From: Acidobacteriota bacterium
GTDB lineage: Bacteria > Acidobacteriota > Blastocatellia > Pyrinomonadales > Pyrinomonadaceae
Direction: 5' to 3'
Assembly: GCA_003222895.1 (NCBI GenBank)
Contig: QHXI01000051.1
Span: forward strand, 1 to 63,120
Length of the DNA stretch: 63,120 bases
A model generated the notes under the pieces. The model worked only from the letters and a program-made list of their open reading frames with translations. It did no database searches and was not told the origin of the DNA. This document shows positions 9,019-17,495 of the stretch, one piece after another; positions within the stretch are counted from its first letter, which is position 1, and the number at the start of each line of letters is the position of its first letter. The translations under genes were made by a program, and so were the position numbers.

Positions 9019-9816
9019 GTGATGTCATTTATCAAGAATGTGGCAGCGGGTTTGTTTCTCGCGACGGTGTCGTTTGTTCCTTTCGTGACAGGTCAGGACA
9101 ATCTCACGCCGCTGCAGCGCCAAGTCGAGCAGCAACGACAGCGTCTAAATTCGTCAGAGATTGAGGAACGGCGCGATGCGCTGATGAAACTCGGCTCGAT
9201 CAAGCAGCCCGAGGCGTCGCGCGCGGCAGCTGCGGCCTTGAACGATCAAGAAGCAATCGTTCGGGTGACAGCAGCGCACGCAATTATTTCGCTTCCTTCT
9301 GACGAAGCCGCGGGGCTCTTGATTCCGCTCTTGAAAGACAAATTGGAATTTGTGCGACGTGAGGCTGCGTACACTCTCGGTGAAACACACAGCCGTTCAG
9401 CAGCGGCGCCGTTGATTGAACTGCTGTCGTCCGACGAGGAAGCGAGTGTTCGCGCGGCCGCGACCGGCGCGCTGGGGCAGATCAAAGACGACTCGGCGGT
9501 AACTCCGTTGGTTCAATTACTCTCGGGAACGTCGAGCAAGAAAAAATCAAAGTCAGGCGAGAACGAGTTCGTGCTGCGCGCCGCGGCTCAGGCGCTCGGC
9601 GAGATTAGCAATCGGGCTGCTGTTAGCGTCTTGATTGCCACGCTCGGCAACGATTCGCAATCGTCGGACGTTCGCCGCGCGGCGGCTGTTGCGCTCGGCT
9701 CGATCGGCGACGCTCAAGCAATGCCGGCATTAAAAGCCGCCATTGAATCCAGCGATCCCTACCTGTCCGAAGCTGCGCGATCGGCAATTCGAAAACTCGA
9801 AACTGCCAAAAACTAA
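9019..9816 (+). CDS. Exported HEAT-repeat protein
   Basis: A 265-residue protein with a hydrophobic N-terminal signal of about 25 residues, then alpha-helical repeats of about 31 residues with the AAxALG/AVxALGxI pattern of PBS-lyase-type HEAT repeats. At least five repeats can be counted, with a lysine/serine-rich insertion (KKKSKSG) near residue 175. Such scaffolds bind other proteins; no catalytic residues are visible. It starts 11 bases after the J-domain gene, so they are probably one operon, but no functional link is shown. Confidence 0.85.
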   Translation: MMSFIKNVAAGLFLATVSFVPFVTGQDNLTPLQRQVEQQRQRLNSSEIEERRDALMKLGSIKQPEASRAAAAALNDQEAIVRVTAAHAIISLPSDEAAGLLIPLLKDKLEFVRREAAYTLGETHSRSAAAPLIELLSSDEEASVRAAATGALGQIKDDSAVTPLVQLLSGTSSKKKSKSGENEFVLRAAAQALGEISNRAAVSVLIATLGNDSQSSDVRRAAAVALGSIGDAQAMPALKAAIESSDPYLSEAARSAIRKLETAKN

Positions 9817-9846
9817 AGGCGCCGAAGCTCATCGCTCCGGCGCCTT
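9816..9846. terminator. Bidirectional hairpin terminator
   Basis: AAGGCGCCG at 9816-9824 pairs with CGGCGCCTT at 9838-9846 across a 13-base loop. It begins at the 3' end of the plus-strand HEAT gene and precedes the end of the minus-strand Clp-like gene. The A/T flanks make it plausible in both directions. Confidence 0.75.
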
Positions 9847-9870
9847 ACCTTTGAGGGGCTGAATTCTTAC

Positions 9871-11076
9871 TTAGCCTTCAGTCTTCTCGCTGCGTCCCTG
9901 TCCTTTTTTCGCAGCCTTGCTTTCCTTGGCTTGCGGAATCGGCAGGCCCACGCTGCCCGAACGGCTGGCGAGCGGCTCGACGTCGGCACGTGGCGAAATC
10001 ATGTCCTGAATCAACGCGCCACCGGACTTCTTAAAGAATGTCAGCTTGCGGTCTTTTTTATTCAGACCGACCTGGACCAAATCGCCAAGGCCGATTTGAC
10101 CAGTCGCCACCAGATTCGACAGCGGGTAGACGAGGAACCGTTCGACCGCGCGTTTCAAATGACGAGCGCCGTATTTGTAATCGATGCCTTCCTCCAACAG
10201 CATGTCTTTCGCGTCGTCTGAACACTGGAAGACGAACTTCGTTCCGGCCGATTGCATGATGCGATCCTGCACTGCCTGCAATTCGAGATCGAGAATCTGT
10301 CGCAGGTGATGTTCTTTCAGTGAGCGGAACACCACGACCTTATCGATGCGATTCATGAACTCAGGCGAGAACTTGCGCCGAGCTGCTTCGACCGCAGTGC
10401 GATAAATTTTCTGATCGACCTCCGTATCGTGCGGATTCTTGACGCCTTTGCCGGGCGCGAATCCGATGCCGCCAGTAATCAATTCAGCCATCTCGCGAGC
10501 GCCGAGGTTCGAAGTCATGATGACCATGCACTTCGAGAAATCTACGCGGCGGTTATCGCCCAACGTCAGAGTGGCTTTATCGAGAATGCCGAGCAGCAAT
10601 TGCCACAGCGCATCTGAAGCTTTTTCAATCTCGTCGAACAGCACGAGCGTCACCTTCATTTCTTCAGTGTGCATGCGGTCGAGGTTTTCCTGCGTCAACA
10701 TCGGCGATGTCTCGCGATGTCCGAGGTATCCCGGAGGCGAGCCGATCAACTTCGCAATTTCGTGTGAATGCTGAAACTCGGCACAGTCGATTTTCACGAC
10801 ACCGTTCACGTCGCCATAAAGAACTTCAGAAGCCGCCTCGATGACACGAGTCTTGCCTGAACCAGTCGGTCCAAGGAACAGCATCGTTCCGATTGGACGC
10901 GCCGGCGGATTCATTCCGGCGAGAAAAATCTGATAAAGCCCGCTCATCCTGCGGACAGCTCGTTCCTGCCCGACGATTCGCGCACCAAGTCTGTCTTCGA
11001 AATCCTGGGCGCGCGGACTCTTTTGATCCGGGTCGAGAAATACTGTTTCGTCAATCTGTTTCTCTGGGGCACTCAT
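9871..11076 (-). CDS. Single-AAA+ ATPase, ClpB/ClpA D2-like
   Basis: A roughly 401-residue ATPase consisting of one AAA+ module plus the small C-terminal Clp domain. Visible parts are Walker A GPTGSGKT, Walker B VLFDEIEKA, a sensor-1 region ending MTSNLG, and the arginine-finger/sensor-2 segments FMNRID and YGARHLKRA. It lacks the N domain and first AAA module of ClpA/ClpB, so it is half-size. No ClpP-binding IGF/L loop is evident, so unfolding or remodelling without ClpP is more likely. The frame extends to a GTG at 11,100, but the ATG at 11,076 has a purine-rich GGAAAAAGAG before it and is preferred. The tail is Lys/Glu/Gly-rich. Confidence 0.85.
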   Translation of the reverse strand: MSAPEKQIDETVFLDPDQKSPRAQDFEDRLGARIVGQERAVRRMSGLYQIFLAGMNPPARPIGTMLFLGPTGSGKTRVIEAASEVLYGDVNGVVKIDCAEFQHSHEIAKLIGSPPGYLGHRETSPMLTQENLDRMHTEEMKVTLVLFDEIEKASDALWQLLLGILDKATLTLGDNRRVDFSKCMVIMTSNLGAREMAELITGGIGFAPGKGVKNPHDTEVDQKIYRTAVEAARRKFSPEFMNRIDKVVVFRSLKEHHLRQILDLELQAVQDRIMQSAGTKFVFQCSDDAKDMLLEEGIDYKYGARHLKRAVERFLVYPLSNLVATGQIGLGDLVQVGLNKKDRKLTFFKKSGGALIQDMISPRADVEPLASRSGSVGLPIPQAKESKAAKKGQGRSEKTEG

Positions 11077-11483
11077 CTCTTTTTCCAATTCGGCAATCAC
11101 GATTTTCTATCGGCCTACAACGCCGCTACTATCTCGGTCGTTGTTGCGGATCCTCCGTTCCTGAGCTATGCAAAGAACGATCCGCTCCGTAAATTGATGC
11201 ACAACGAACGTTTCGCGTTTACTTTCCGTGAAAGTCACGAATCCCGTGCACTTGCTGACGCACACGGTATATATACGACTCAGCGCGAATTGTCACCGAA
11301 AATTTTGGTGACGCGGCGACAACTTGACGTGATTGTCGACACATCAAATTAACATACGTGACACTTATCGGCAGGAAAGACGTGACATTTCGTGGGAGTA
11401 GTTTCGCGAGGATTCTGCCCTTACACGGAAAGGGATTACACCTAGACCTAAAAGGTTGGAATTGAGAAAGCTCACGCCAGCGC
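11077..11483. other. 407-base intergenic region between inositol-phosphate synthase and the Clp-like gene
   Basis: No convincing coding sequence is present. Open frames on the plus strand are shadows of the flanking genes. The region holds the candidate promoter and palindrome described separately and several GTGAC/GTCAC motifs in both orientations. Nothing else is recognised. Confidence 0.6.
11268..11312 (-). promoter_or_regulatory. Candidate promoter overlapped by a palindrome, upstream of the Clp-like gene
   Basis: On the minus strand a GTGACA (11,291-11,296) stands 15-17 bases before TATATATA (11,268-11,275), a plausible -35/-10 pair pointing at the Clp-like ATPase. A near-perfect palindrome with arms GTCACC and GGTGAC around an A4/T4 centre (11,292-11,312) overlaps the -35 box, as an operator would. 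Further TGTCACGT copies occur at about 11,360 and 11,384. Confidence 0.45.
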
Positions 11484-12803
11484 TCAGTCGTAGTACTCAA
11501 GGCCCAAGTGAGTAATCAAGTCCTCACCGCGCAGATGACGCAGCGTGTTCTTCAACTTCATCAACTGAATGAAAATGTCGTGTTCGGGATACAAACTCGG
11601 CGCGGTCATTGGCGATTTGAAATAGAACGATAACCATTCCTGCACGCCCTTCATGCCGGTGCGCTGCGCGAGATCCAGGAACAACGCTAAATCAAGCACG
11701 ATCGGAGCGGCTAGAATCGAGTCGCGGCAAAGGAAGTCGATCTTGATCTGCATCTTATAGCCGAGCCAACCGAAAATATCGATATTGTCCCAGCCCTCTT
11801 TGTTATCGCCGCGCGGCGGATAGTAATTGATGCGGACCACGTGAGAAAAATCCTTGTAGAGCTGGGGATAAACGTCCGGTTGCAGAATGTATTCCAGCAC
11901 TGACAGCTTGGATTCTTCCTTCGTTTTGAAGGAGTCAGGATCGTCGAGGACCTCGCCATCGCGATTACCGAGGATGTTTGTCGAATACCAGCCGTGCAGA
12001 CCGAGCATTCTTGATTTCAATCCCGGCGCGAGAATTGTTTTCATCAATGTCTGACCGGTCTTGAAATCCTTACCGCAAACCGGCATGCCCTGCTTGTTCG
12101 CCAAATCCATCAGCGCCGGAATATCAACCGTCAGATTCGGCGCGCCATTCGCGAACGGCACGCCCGACTTCAACGCCGCGTATGCATAAACCATCGAGGG
12201 CGCGATCGCTTTATGGTTTTCACGCATCGCTTTCTCGAACGTTTCCAGATTGCGATGCACGGCGTGCTGCTTCATGAAAACTTCCGTTGACGCCGCCCAA
12301 ATCATTACGAGCCGATCACACTTATTCTTGCGCTTGAATTCGGCAATGTCGTCAATCAACTGATTCGCCAGTTCCAGCTTGTTCTTGCCGGTCTTGACGT
12401 TCACTCCGCTGAGGCGCTTCACATAAGATTGGTCGAAGACCGCCGTCATCGGCTTGATCTTCTGGAGGGGCTTCTTCAGCTTCGTGAGCAGATCCTTTTC
12501 CAGAACCCCGGCATGCATTGCCGCGTCGTAAGCAGAATCCGGAAAAATATCCCACGCGCCAAAAACCAGATCATTCAGGTTGGCCAGGGGCACCAACTGT
12601 TTGATCTTAGGCACTCGATTGTCCGTGCGTTTACCGAGACGAATCGTGCCCATCTGTGTGAGGCTGCCGATCGGTTCGGCCAGCCCTTCCTTGATTGCCT
12701 CGACCCCTGCTATGAACGTGGTGCTGACGGCGCCAAGACCGACGAGCAAAACACCCAGTTTTCCTTTGGCCGGCGCGATTTCCGCGCCTTTCTTAACCGG
12801 CAT
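11484..12803 (-). CDS. ino1: myo-Inositol-1-phosphate synthase
   Basis: A 439-residue enzyme that converts glucose 6-phosphate to myo-inositol 1-phosphate using NAD as an internal redox cofactor. The N-terminal Rossmann segment GVLLVGLGAVSTTFIAGVEA and the later NGAPNLTVDIP, GKDFKTGQTL and GWYSTNILGNRDG regions are typical of the bacterial/archaeal branch. The open frame continues upstream to 12,866, but the ATG at 12,803 has GGAGG 12 bases upstream and gives the usual N-terminus, so I chose it. It follows the glycerophosphodiesterase gene in a minus-strand run with lipid-related genes. Inositol here may feed inositol lipids or compatible solutes. Confidence 0.93.
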   Translation of the reverse strand: MPVKKGAEIAPAKGKLGVLLVGLGAVSTTFIAGVEAIKEGLAEPIGSLTQMGTIRLGKRTDNRVPKIKQLVPLANLNDLVFGAWDIFPDSAYDAAMHAGVLEKDLLTKLKKPLQKIKPMTAVFDQSYVKRLSGVNVKTGKNKLELANQLIDDIAEFKRKNKCDRLVMIWAASTEVFMKQHAVHRNLETFEKAMRENHKAIAPSMVYAYAALKSGVPFANGAPNLTVDIPALMDLANKQGMPVCGKDFKTGQTLMKTILAPGLKSRMLGLHGWYSTNILGNRDGEVLDDPDSFKTKEESKLSVLEYILQPDVYPQLYKDFSHVVRINYYPPRGDNKEGWDNIDIFGWLGYKMQIKIDFLCRDSILAAPIVLDLALFLDLAQRTGMKGVQEWLSFYFKSPMTAPSLYPEHDIFIQLMKLKNTLRHLRGEDLITHLGLEYYD

Positions 12804-12880
12804 TCCTAAAATTTCCTCCGAAAGAAAAAGACAGATTGACGAGACGGACGATGATACATGAGACATGATTGATTCGCACG

Positions 12881-13741
12881 TTAGCCCAGAAGAAGTTTGG
12901 TCGAATCAAGGCCCATCTTCGCCGGATTGTTCGTGATGAGCGCGAGAATTCCGCGGGTCTTCGCACGCTCGATCCATTTTGGATCGTCGACGGTCCAAAT
13001 GACGGGAGCAAGATTAGCTTCGAGCGCGGCATCAACCATTCGCCGTGTCGCGATCAGTCGGTGAAGCAGAAGCTCGCTTGCGCCGTGATCGAGCGCGGCA
13101 TTAATCATCTGATGTTTGCGCACAACGCGATGAATATTGCGGCGAGGCTCGAAGAGCGCGCCGGTGCGAATTGTCGAATCGAGTTCTTTCGTTAGCGCCA
13201 CAGCCTTCAGGTTGAAACTGATAACGATGATCTGCTTTTGCAGTTTGTGGTTCGAAATGAGACTAGTGACTGATTCGACGAGACCGCGATACTCTTGACC
13301 CTTGTCGATCTTCAACTCGACATAGCCGAGGGGACCTTTGGCTTTGGCGGTTGTGAGGATTCCGAAGACCCGTTCGAGCTTCGGCACAGACTCTTTCGAG
13401 TATTCGAGCCGGGCCAGTTGAGGCTTCGCTCGATTGAACCAACTACCAACTTTGGTTCGCGTGAGTTCAGCAGAACTCATCTCAGCCACCGCGCGCGTGT
13501 CGTCGCCGGTTCGCCTTAAAGTTGCATCGTGAATAACGACAGGAACGCCGTCGCGCGAAAGACGCACGTCGAGCTCAATCCCGTCCGCGCCTTCTTCGAG
13601 AGCGCGATTGAAAGCAGCGAGCGTGTTTTCAGGCGCAACGGACGACGCGCCGCGATGGCCGATAATTAGCGGTAAAGGTGCGGACGTGGGCAATCGGGAT
13701 TGATGTTCAGCCGGGTTATTGCGGCTGCGAGTAGCTAACAC
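12881..13741 (-). CDS. Glycerophosphodiester phosphodiesterase
   Basis: A 286-residue GDPD-family hydrolase that splits glycerophosphodiesters into an alcohol and glycerol 3-phosphate. The N-terminal catalytic signature is clear: GHRGASSVAPENTLAAF, then GADGIELDVRLSRDG and VVIHDATLRRT, supplying the His, Glu and Asp ligands for the metal. The C-terminal part ends with the common VIWTVDD segment. No signal peptide is evident. Its start overlaps the preceding DUF3108-like gene by 26 bases, indicating coupling. Its neighbours, inositol-phosphate synthase and a membrane methyltransferase-like gene, suggest lipid turnover; glycerophosphoinositol as substrate is only a possibility. Confidence 0.9.
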   Translation of the reverse strand: MLATRSRNNPAEHQSRLPTSAPLPLIIGHRGASSVAPENTLAAFNRALEEGADGIELDVRLSRDGVPVVIHDATLRRTGDDTRAVAEMSSAELTRTKVGSWFNRAKPQLARLEYSKESVPKLERVFGILTTAKAKGPLGYVELKIDKGQEYRGLVESVTSLISNHKLQKQIIVISFNLKAVALTKELDSTIRTGALFEPRRNIHRVVRKHQMINAALDHGASELLLHRLIATRRMVDAALEANLAPVIWTVDDPKWIERAKTRGILALITNNPAKMGLDSTKLLLG

Positions 13742-14540
13742 TCTTCAGTTTGATATCGAAGGTGCCGATATCGACCTTCAGTTGCGCTCTGACGGGCAAA
13801 TGACGGTCGTCTTCAGTCACCCAAATTGAAAGTGCGCCCCGCGCGCGCACAAGCGCGTTGTCACCAAACAATGCGGGCTCAACGCGAATGGTTTTGACTT
13901 CGCCCAGAACTGTGTTTAGTTCCTTTCGCTCGACGGCTTTCACCGATAGACGGAACATATGGCCGGCGTCGCTGACCGGCACGTCAAACGAATCCCCCAC
14001 ATTCAGTTTCTGTGTTCTGAGAAAGTAAATAACGGTCAGGAAATCCTGAATCGGTTCAGAGAAATCGATCGAGACGCTTCCGGGATTGGGGTTGTGTTCA
14101 GTCCAAAGGGCTTTGTGTGTTTCATGATCGAAGACCGCCTCGAGGATACGCGAACGCTTGCCTTGCTCTTCTATCTTGTTGGTGTGGAGAACGGTGAAAG
14201 GTTTGACATCGGCAACGGACTCAACGTGTTGATGGAATCGAAAGCCGGCGATCCTCGGAAATAATCCCTTACTGACAACGTCGCCCGTCAAGCGCAGGAC
14301 GGTAGTGTCGTCTGTCCCGCGGCTGATATGTTCGCTGATCGACTTGAAGCGAAACTCGGCAACGTCAGCGCCGCGCAGGAGCGCCCGACTGAACTCCGCC
14401 TGGTAAACGAGTTCCTCGCCGCGCTCGAATGGCAGCGGGTTACGTTGTGGAGTTTGCGCCAGGGCAACGCCGCAAGCCGCGACCAAAAGAAAGAACGCAA
14501 CGAGGGCTTTGCTGAAACTGGTCAGTCGGCGGTGATTCAT
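13716..14540 (-). CDS. Secreted DUF3108-like protein
   Basis: A 274-residue protein with a signal peptide (about 1-29, ending ...VALAQ). The mature part begins with FERGEELVYQAEFS, followed by beta-rich sequence containing a DFLTVIYFLR segment and ending in a conserved-looking VSYS strand. This fits the DUF3108 family of periplasmic beta proteins of unknown role. It sits between the isoprenylcysteine-methyltransferase-like gene (1 base away) and the glycerophosphodiesterase (26-base overlap), so it belongs to the envelope/lipid operon. Confidence 0.75.
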   Translation of the reverse strand: MNHRRLTSFSKALVAFFLLVAACGVALAQTPQRNPLPFERGEELVYQAEFSRALLRGADVAEFRFKSISEHISRGTDDTTVLRLTGDVVSKGLFPRIAGFRFHQHVESVADVKPFTVLHTNKIEEQGKRSRILEAVFDHETHKALWTEHNPNPGSVSIDFSEPIQDFLTVIYFLRTQKLNVGDSFDVPVSDAGHMFRLSVKAVERKELNTVLGEVKTIRVEPALFGDNALVRARGALSIWVTEDDRHLPVRAQLKVDIGTFDIKLKSVSYSQPQ

Positions 14541-14541
14541 C

Positions 14542-15093
14542 CTACTTAAAAATAATCATCTTCAATGCGAGCAAAGCCCATGCGATTGCGACGCCCAACG
14601 CGGCCCGGTACTCTCGATAGCGAAGGTAAAGACTACGATCGAACGTCGCCGGCGTAACTTGATTTCGATAGATCGACAATCTCGGCAAAAACAACGGAAC
14701 CTCGTTCGCGTATCGCTCATATTTCTTTCCAAATAATTGCGCAAGTGTCGCCGATTCGACGCGCATCACCGGGAGATAGATGCCCAACAACATTACCAGA
14801 GGAATGATCGCAAGCAGCCATCGGCCCGCTGCGACAGTAAAGCCAACACCAATCAAGAAGCTGCCGAAATAGAGAGGATTGCGCGTGAAAGCATACGGCC
14901 CGCTTGTCGCCAAACTTTCATTCTTTCGTAAATGTCCCGAAGCCCATGCGCGTAAAGCGAGGCCGGGCAGTGCCACCAGCGCACCAATCAGCAACAGCTC
15001 AAACGTCGGCTTCGCAAAAAACAAAAAGAGCGCGCCACATACAAATCCCAGCGGCACGCGCCAACGCTGCATCCATGTTCCGCCTCTAGCCAA
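14542..15093 (-). CDS. Membrane methyltransferase-like protein (isoprenylcysteine carboxyl methyltransferase family)
   Basis: A 183-residue protein with four or five hydrophobic helices. The centre has the family pattern SGPYAFTRNPLYFGSFLIG, and the C-terminal half contains RVESATLAQLFGKKYERYANEV, matching the Glu/Arg region that binds S-adenosylmethionine in ICMT/PEMT-type enzymes. Bacterial members methylate unknown small lipids or proteins. The start overlaps the upstream GT9 gene by 8 bases. Membership is strong; substrate is unknown. Confidence 0.82.
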   Translation of the reverse strand: MARGGTWMQRWRVPLGFVCGALFLFFAKPTFELLLIGALVALPGLALRAWASGHLRKNESLATSGPYAFTRNPLYFGSFLIGVGFTVAAGRWLLAIIPLVMLLGIYLPVMRVESATLAQLFGKKYERYANEVPLFLPRLSIYRNQVTPATFDRSLYLRYREYRAALGVAIAWALLALKMIIFK

Positions 15094-16162
15094 TCGACAC
15101 CAGTTGCGCGGGTATCAACACGTTCGCTCGTCGCAGACGTTCCTCGACCGCACTGAGCACGCGTTCGACTTCGATGTCCATGCAGATCCATTGCGAGCAA
15201 GATCGTCGATGACAATTTTCGCGACAGCCAATGTCCGTACGCTCGACGCAAACGTCTTCAGAGTAAGGACTACCGTTTCGCCACCATTCGGTCGGCCCAA
15301 GCAAGCCGACGACGGGTGTGTGCATAGCGATCGCCAGATGGGTTGGGCCCGTTTCGCCCCCGACGTAAACTTGTGCGCCTTTTGCCAACGCGCAAAAGCC
15401 CTTCAAAGAAACCGACACCGCCTTGGCTTTGCCTGATTTAGACGTTGAGAGCGCGCGTTGTGTTAACTCATCTTCACCGGGGCCGGAGGCGACGAGCGAG
15501 TGAAGCCCAAAGTGATTCCAAAGCTCATCCGCCAACGTGCCAAACTTTTCCGCGCTCCAAAGTTTCGTGGGCCAGCCACCGCCAGGATTTAGAATCGCGT
15601 AGCGACCTTCGGTTTCCGAAGCTATCAGATCGGCTTCGATTTCATGACTGGGCTCAATCGTGATCGGAAACTCCAACTCAGCTTCCTCGGTCGGAATCGA
15701 AATCTCGAGGGCCGCCCCGACCAACGCCAAATTTTTTTGGATTACGTGGAGACCTGTCGGGATCGAAACAGATTCGTGAAGCAGAATACGGCTCGGTGGC
15801 TCGCGCAGCTCCTCACGCGCAAAGCCGACAATTCGGCCAGCGCCGGACAACCGCGCGATCATCGCTGATTTGATTAGTCCCTGGAAATCTAAGGCGAGAT
15901 CGAAGGCCGAGGCGCGTAGCAGACGTAACTGCTGGCGCGGTGCCCGCAGCGTCTCCCCAGACATCAGCCCGCGCCTCAGGGCCTTCGTGTCGATTTCGAT
16001 GAGGCGATTGAGAAGCGGGTTGTCCCGCAAAATTTCAGATGCACGACGTTCGACGACCCAGGAAATTTCCGCCTCCGGCAGCGCGCGACGCATCGCCGCG
16101 AGCGACGGCAGAGTGTGAACCACATCACCGATGCTGCCGAGTTTAACTATGAGAATTCGCAT
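15086..16162 (-). CDS. Glycosyltransferase family 9, heptosyltransferase I-like
   Basis: A 358-residue GT-B enzyme of family GT9, which adds ADP-activated heptose to lipid A-core or a related acceptor. The start MRILIVKLGSIGDVVHTLP is the classic family opening, and the C-terminal nucleotide-sugar site reads GGETGPTHLAIAM followed by GLLGPT. The open frame extends to 16,216, but the ATG at 16,162 begins exactly on the conserved motif and is preferred. Paired with a second GT9 gene, it points to a Gram-negative lipopolysaccharide core. The C-terminus has a Cys-rich patch (ERTDIGCRENC). Confidence 0.87.
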   Translation of the reverse strand: MRILIVKLGSIGDVVHTLPSLAAMRRALPEAEISWVVERRASEILRDNPLLNRLIEIDTKALRRGLMSGETLRAPRQQLRLLRASAFDLALDFQGLIKSAMIARLSGAGRIVGFAREELREPPSRILLHESVSIPTGLHVIQKNLALVGAALEISIPTEEAELEFPITIEPSHEIEADLIASETEGRYAILNPGGGWPTKLWSAEKFGTLADELWNHFGLHSLVASGPGEDELTQRALSTSKSGKAKAVSVSLKGFCALAKGAQVYVGGETGPTHLAIAMHTPVVGLLGPTEWWRNGSPYSEDVCVERTDIGCRENCHRRSCSQWICMDIEVERVLSAVEERLRRANVLIPAQLVSIG

Positions 16163-16260
16163 TCGCGGAATCAAAAGGGATTCAAGTGATCGCCTGTCGT
16201 GCGCCGATCGTATCACACGTCGATAACCGAAGCGGGCAGTCTTTACAGTTCTTCGGACTT

Positions 16261-17319
16261 TTATCCAGATAACTGGAGGGCGCGCTTCTCAACCATCGCG
16301 ATCGCCTTTTGGAAAACCTGTTCTGAAGTAATCGCGGTCATGCAACGATGATCGATCGGGCAATCGCGCAGCATGCACGGCGCGCAGTCAGGCGGTTCGC
16401 GAATCATTTGCGCGTTTGCCGAGAACGGATAGGTCGTCAGCGGGTTGGTCGGGCCGAAGATGACCAGTGTCGGTGCCCCCACTGCTGCGCCGATGTGAGC
16501 CGGCCCGGTGTCATTCGTCACAAGTACATCCGCGATGCTGATCAGCGCGACGACTTCCGCGACCGAGGTCTGGCCGGTTAGTAGGATCGGTTGGTGTTTG
16601 GCTTGACTGACGACCTGTTGCGAAACTTCCAACTCGCCAGATGATCCAATCAGGGCGACGTTCATTCCCGCTTCGATCAATCGATCCGACAATTCAGCAT
16701 AACGTTCGGCGGGCCAGCGCTTGGCGCGGCTGTTGACTGATCCGGGGCAGAGGACTGCCAGCGGTTTATCAATCGACCTTCCGTTCTCAAGAAGCAGTTC
16801 TTTCGCTCGTTGCTCGCGATCTTTCGATACAGCGAGATCAAATCGAGGTTGAGCCGCAATGTTCGATGATCCGAAGAGTTGTCGCTCTAACTCAGCGATG
16901 ATGTTCAGGTAGTAGAAGCTTTCATGTCGCTCGTTCTTCCACGATGGCAGGGGCAAAGCAGTCGTCAATAGTGGGCCACGACGATCAGTCTCGTACCCAA
17001 GGCGAAAGGGAATTTGCGATGCGAAAGCTGTGAACGCTGCAACGAAGGCATTTTGAAACAAGACAGCGAGATCGAACTCGCCTTCACGGAGTTGACGAAT
17101 GGAGGCAAAGAATCCGGGCTGACTAATAATTACTTGGTCGATGAAATCGGCATCAATGAAAATGTCAGCCGGGCCCGGCCGTGCGACGATGGAGATGTGA
17201 GCGTCAGGAAGCAGCCGACGCAACTCTCGCAACGCGGGAATACTCATAACTGCGTCGCCAACCCAGGTAGGCGCGCGGACGACGATGCGTCTGATTTGAA
17301 GTGATGCGATCCGTTGCAA
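16261..17319 (-). CDS. waaF: Lipopolysaccharide heptosyltransferase II-like enzyme
   Basis: A GT9 enzyme of about 353 residues. Key segments are VVRAPTWVGDAVMSIPALREL near the start, CPGSVNSRAKRWPAERYAEL mid-protein and VLVTNDTGPAHIGAA...FGPTNP near the C-terminus, as in heptosyltransferase II, plus the terminal CAPCMLRDCPIDHRCM segment. The frame is open to 17,448, but that extension runs through an intergenic hairpin array and has no homology-like sequence. A TTG at 17,319 is the closest in-frame start; the start is uncertain. Transcribed just ahead of the heptosyltransferase I-like gene. Confidence 0.87.
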   Translation of the reverse strand: MQRIASLQIRRIVVRAPTWVGDAVMSIPALRELRRLLPDAHISIVARPGPADIFIDADFIDQVIISQPGFFASIRQLREGEFDLAVLFQNAFVAAFTAFASQIPFRLGYETDRRGPLLTTALPLPSWKNERHESFYYLNIIAELERQLFGSSNIAAQPRFDLAVSKDREQRAKELLLENGRSIDKPLAVLCPGSVNSRAKRWPAERYAELSDRLIEAGMNVALIGSSGELEVSQQVVSQAKHQPILLTGQTSVAEVVALISIADVLVTNDTGPAHIGAAVGAPTLVIFGPTNPLTTYPFSANAQMIREPPDCAPCMLRDCPIDHRCMTAITSEQVFQKAIAMVEKRALQLSG

Positions 17320-17382
17320 GGATATTTTCGAAACGCCATTAGGCGCGAAAGATTTATAGTTTGAATCGAGACGAATTTGTTG

Positions 17383-17477
17383 AGCTCCTTTAGAAGCGAA
17401 ATCTATTGTGCTCCTAAAGGAGCTGGATTCCTGAATTATCGAACACAACTATAAATATCCGGCTCCGCTGGAGCCGG
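17383..17477. repeat. Second intergenic hairpin array
   Basis: AGCTCCTTTAG (17,383-17,393) pairs with CTAAAGGAGCT (17,414-17,424), and the second arm itself contains GCTCC-TAAA-GGAGC. After ACTATAAATAT comes CCGGCTCC-GCT-GGAGCCGG (17,459-17,477). Layout and spacing match the array at 1712-1855. It lies between the epimerase gene and the heptosyltransferase, both transcribed leftward. Confidence 0.7.
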
Positions 17478-17495
17478 AACACTTTGCCCCACGTT

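Noticed and set aside
16261-17448. Full 395-residue form of the second heptosyltransferase
   Set aside because: The first about 40 codons are the intergenic hairpin array, so a downstream start is preferred.
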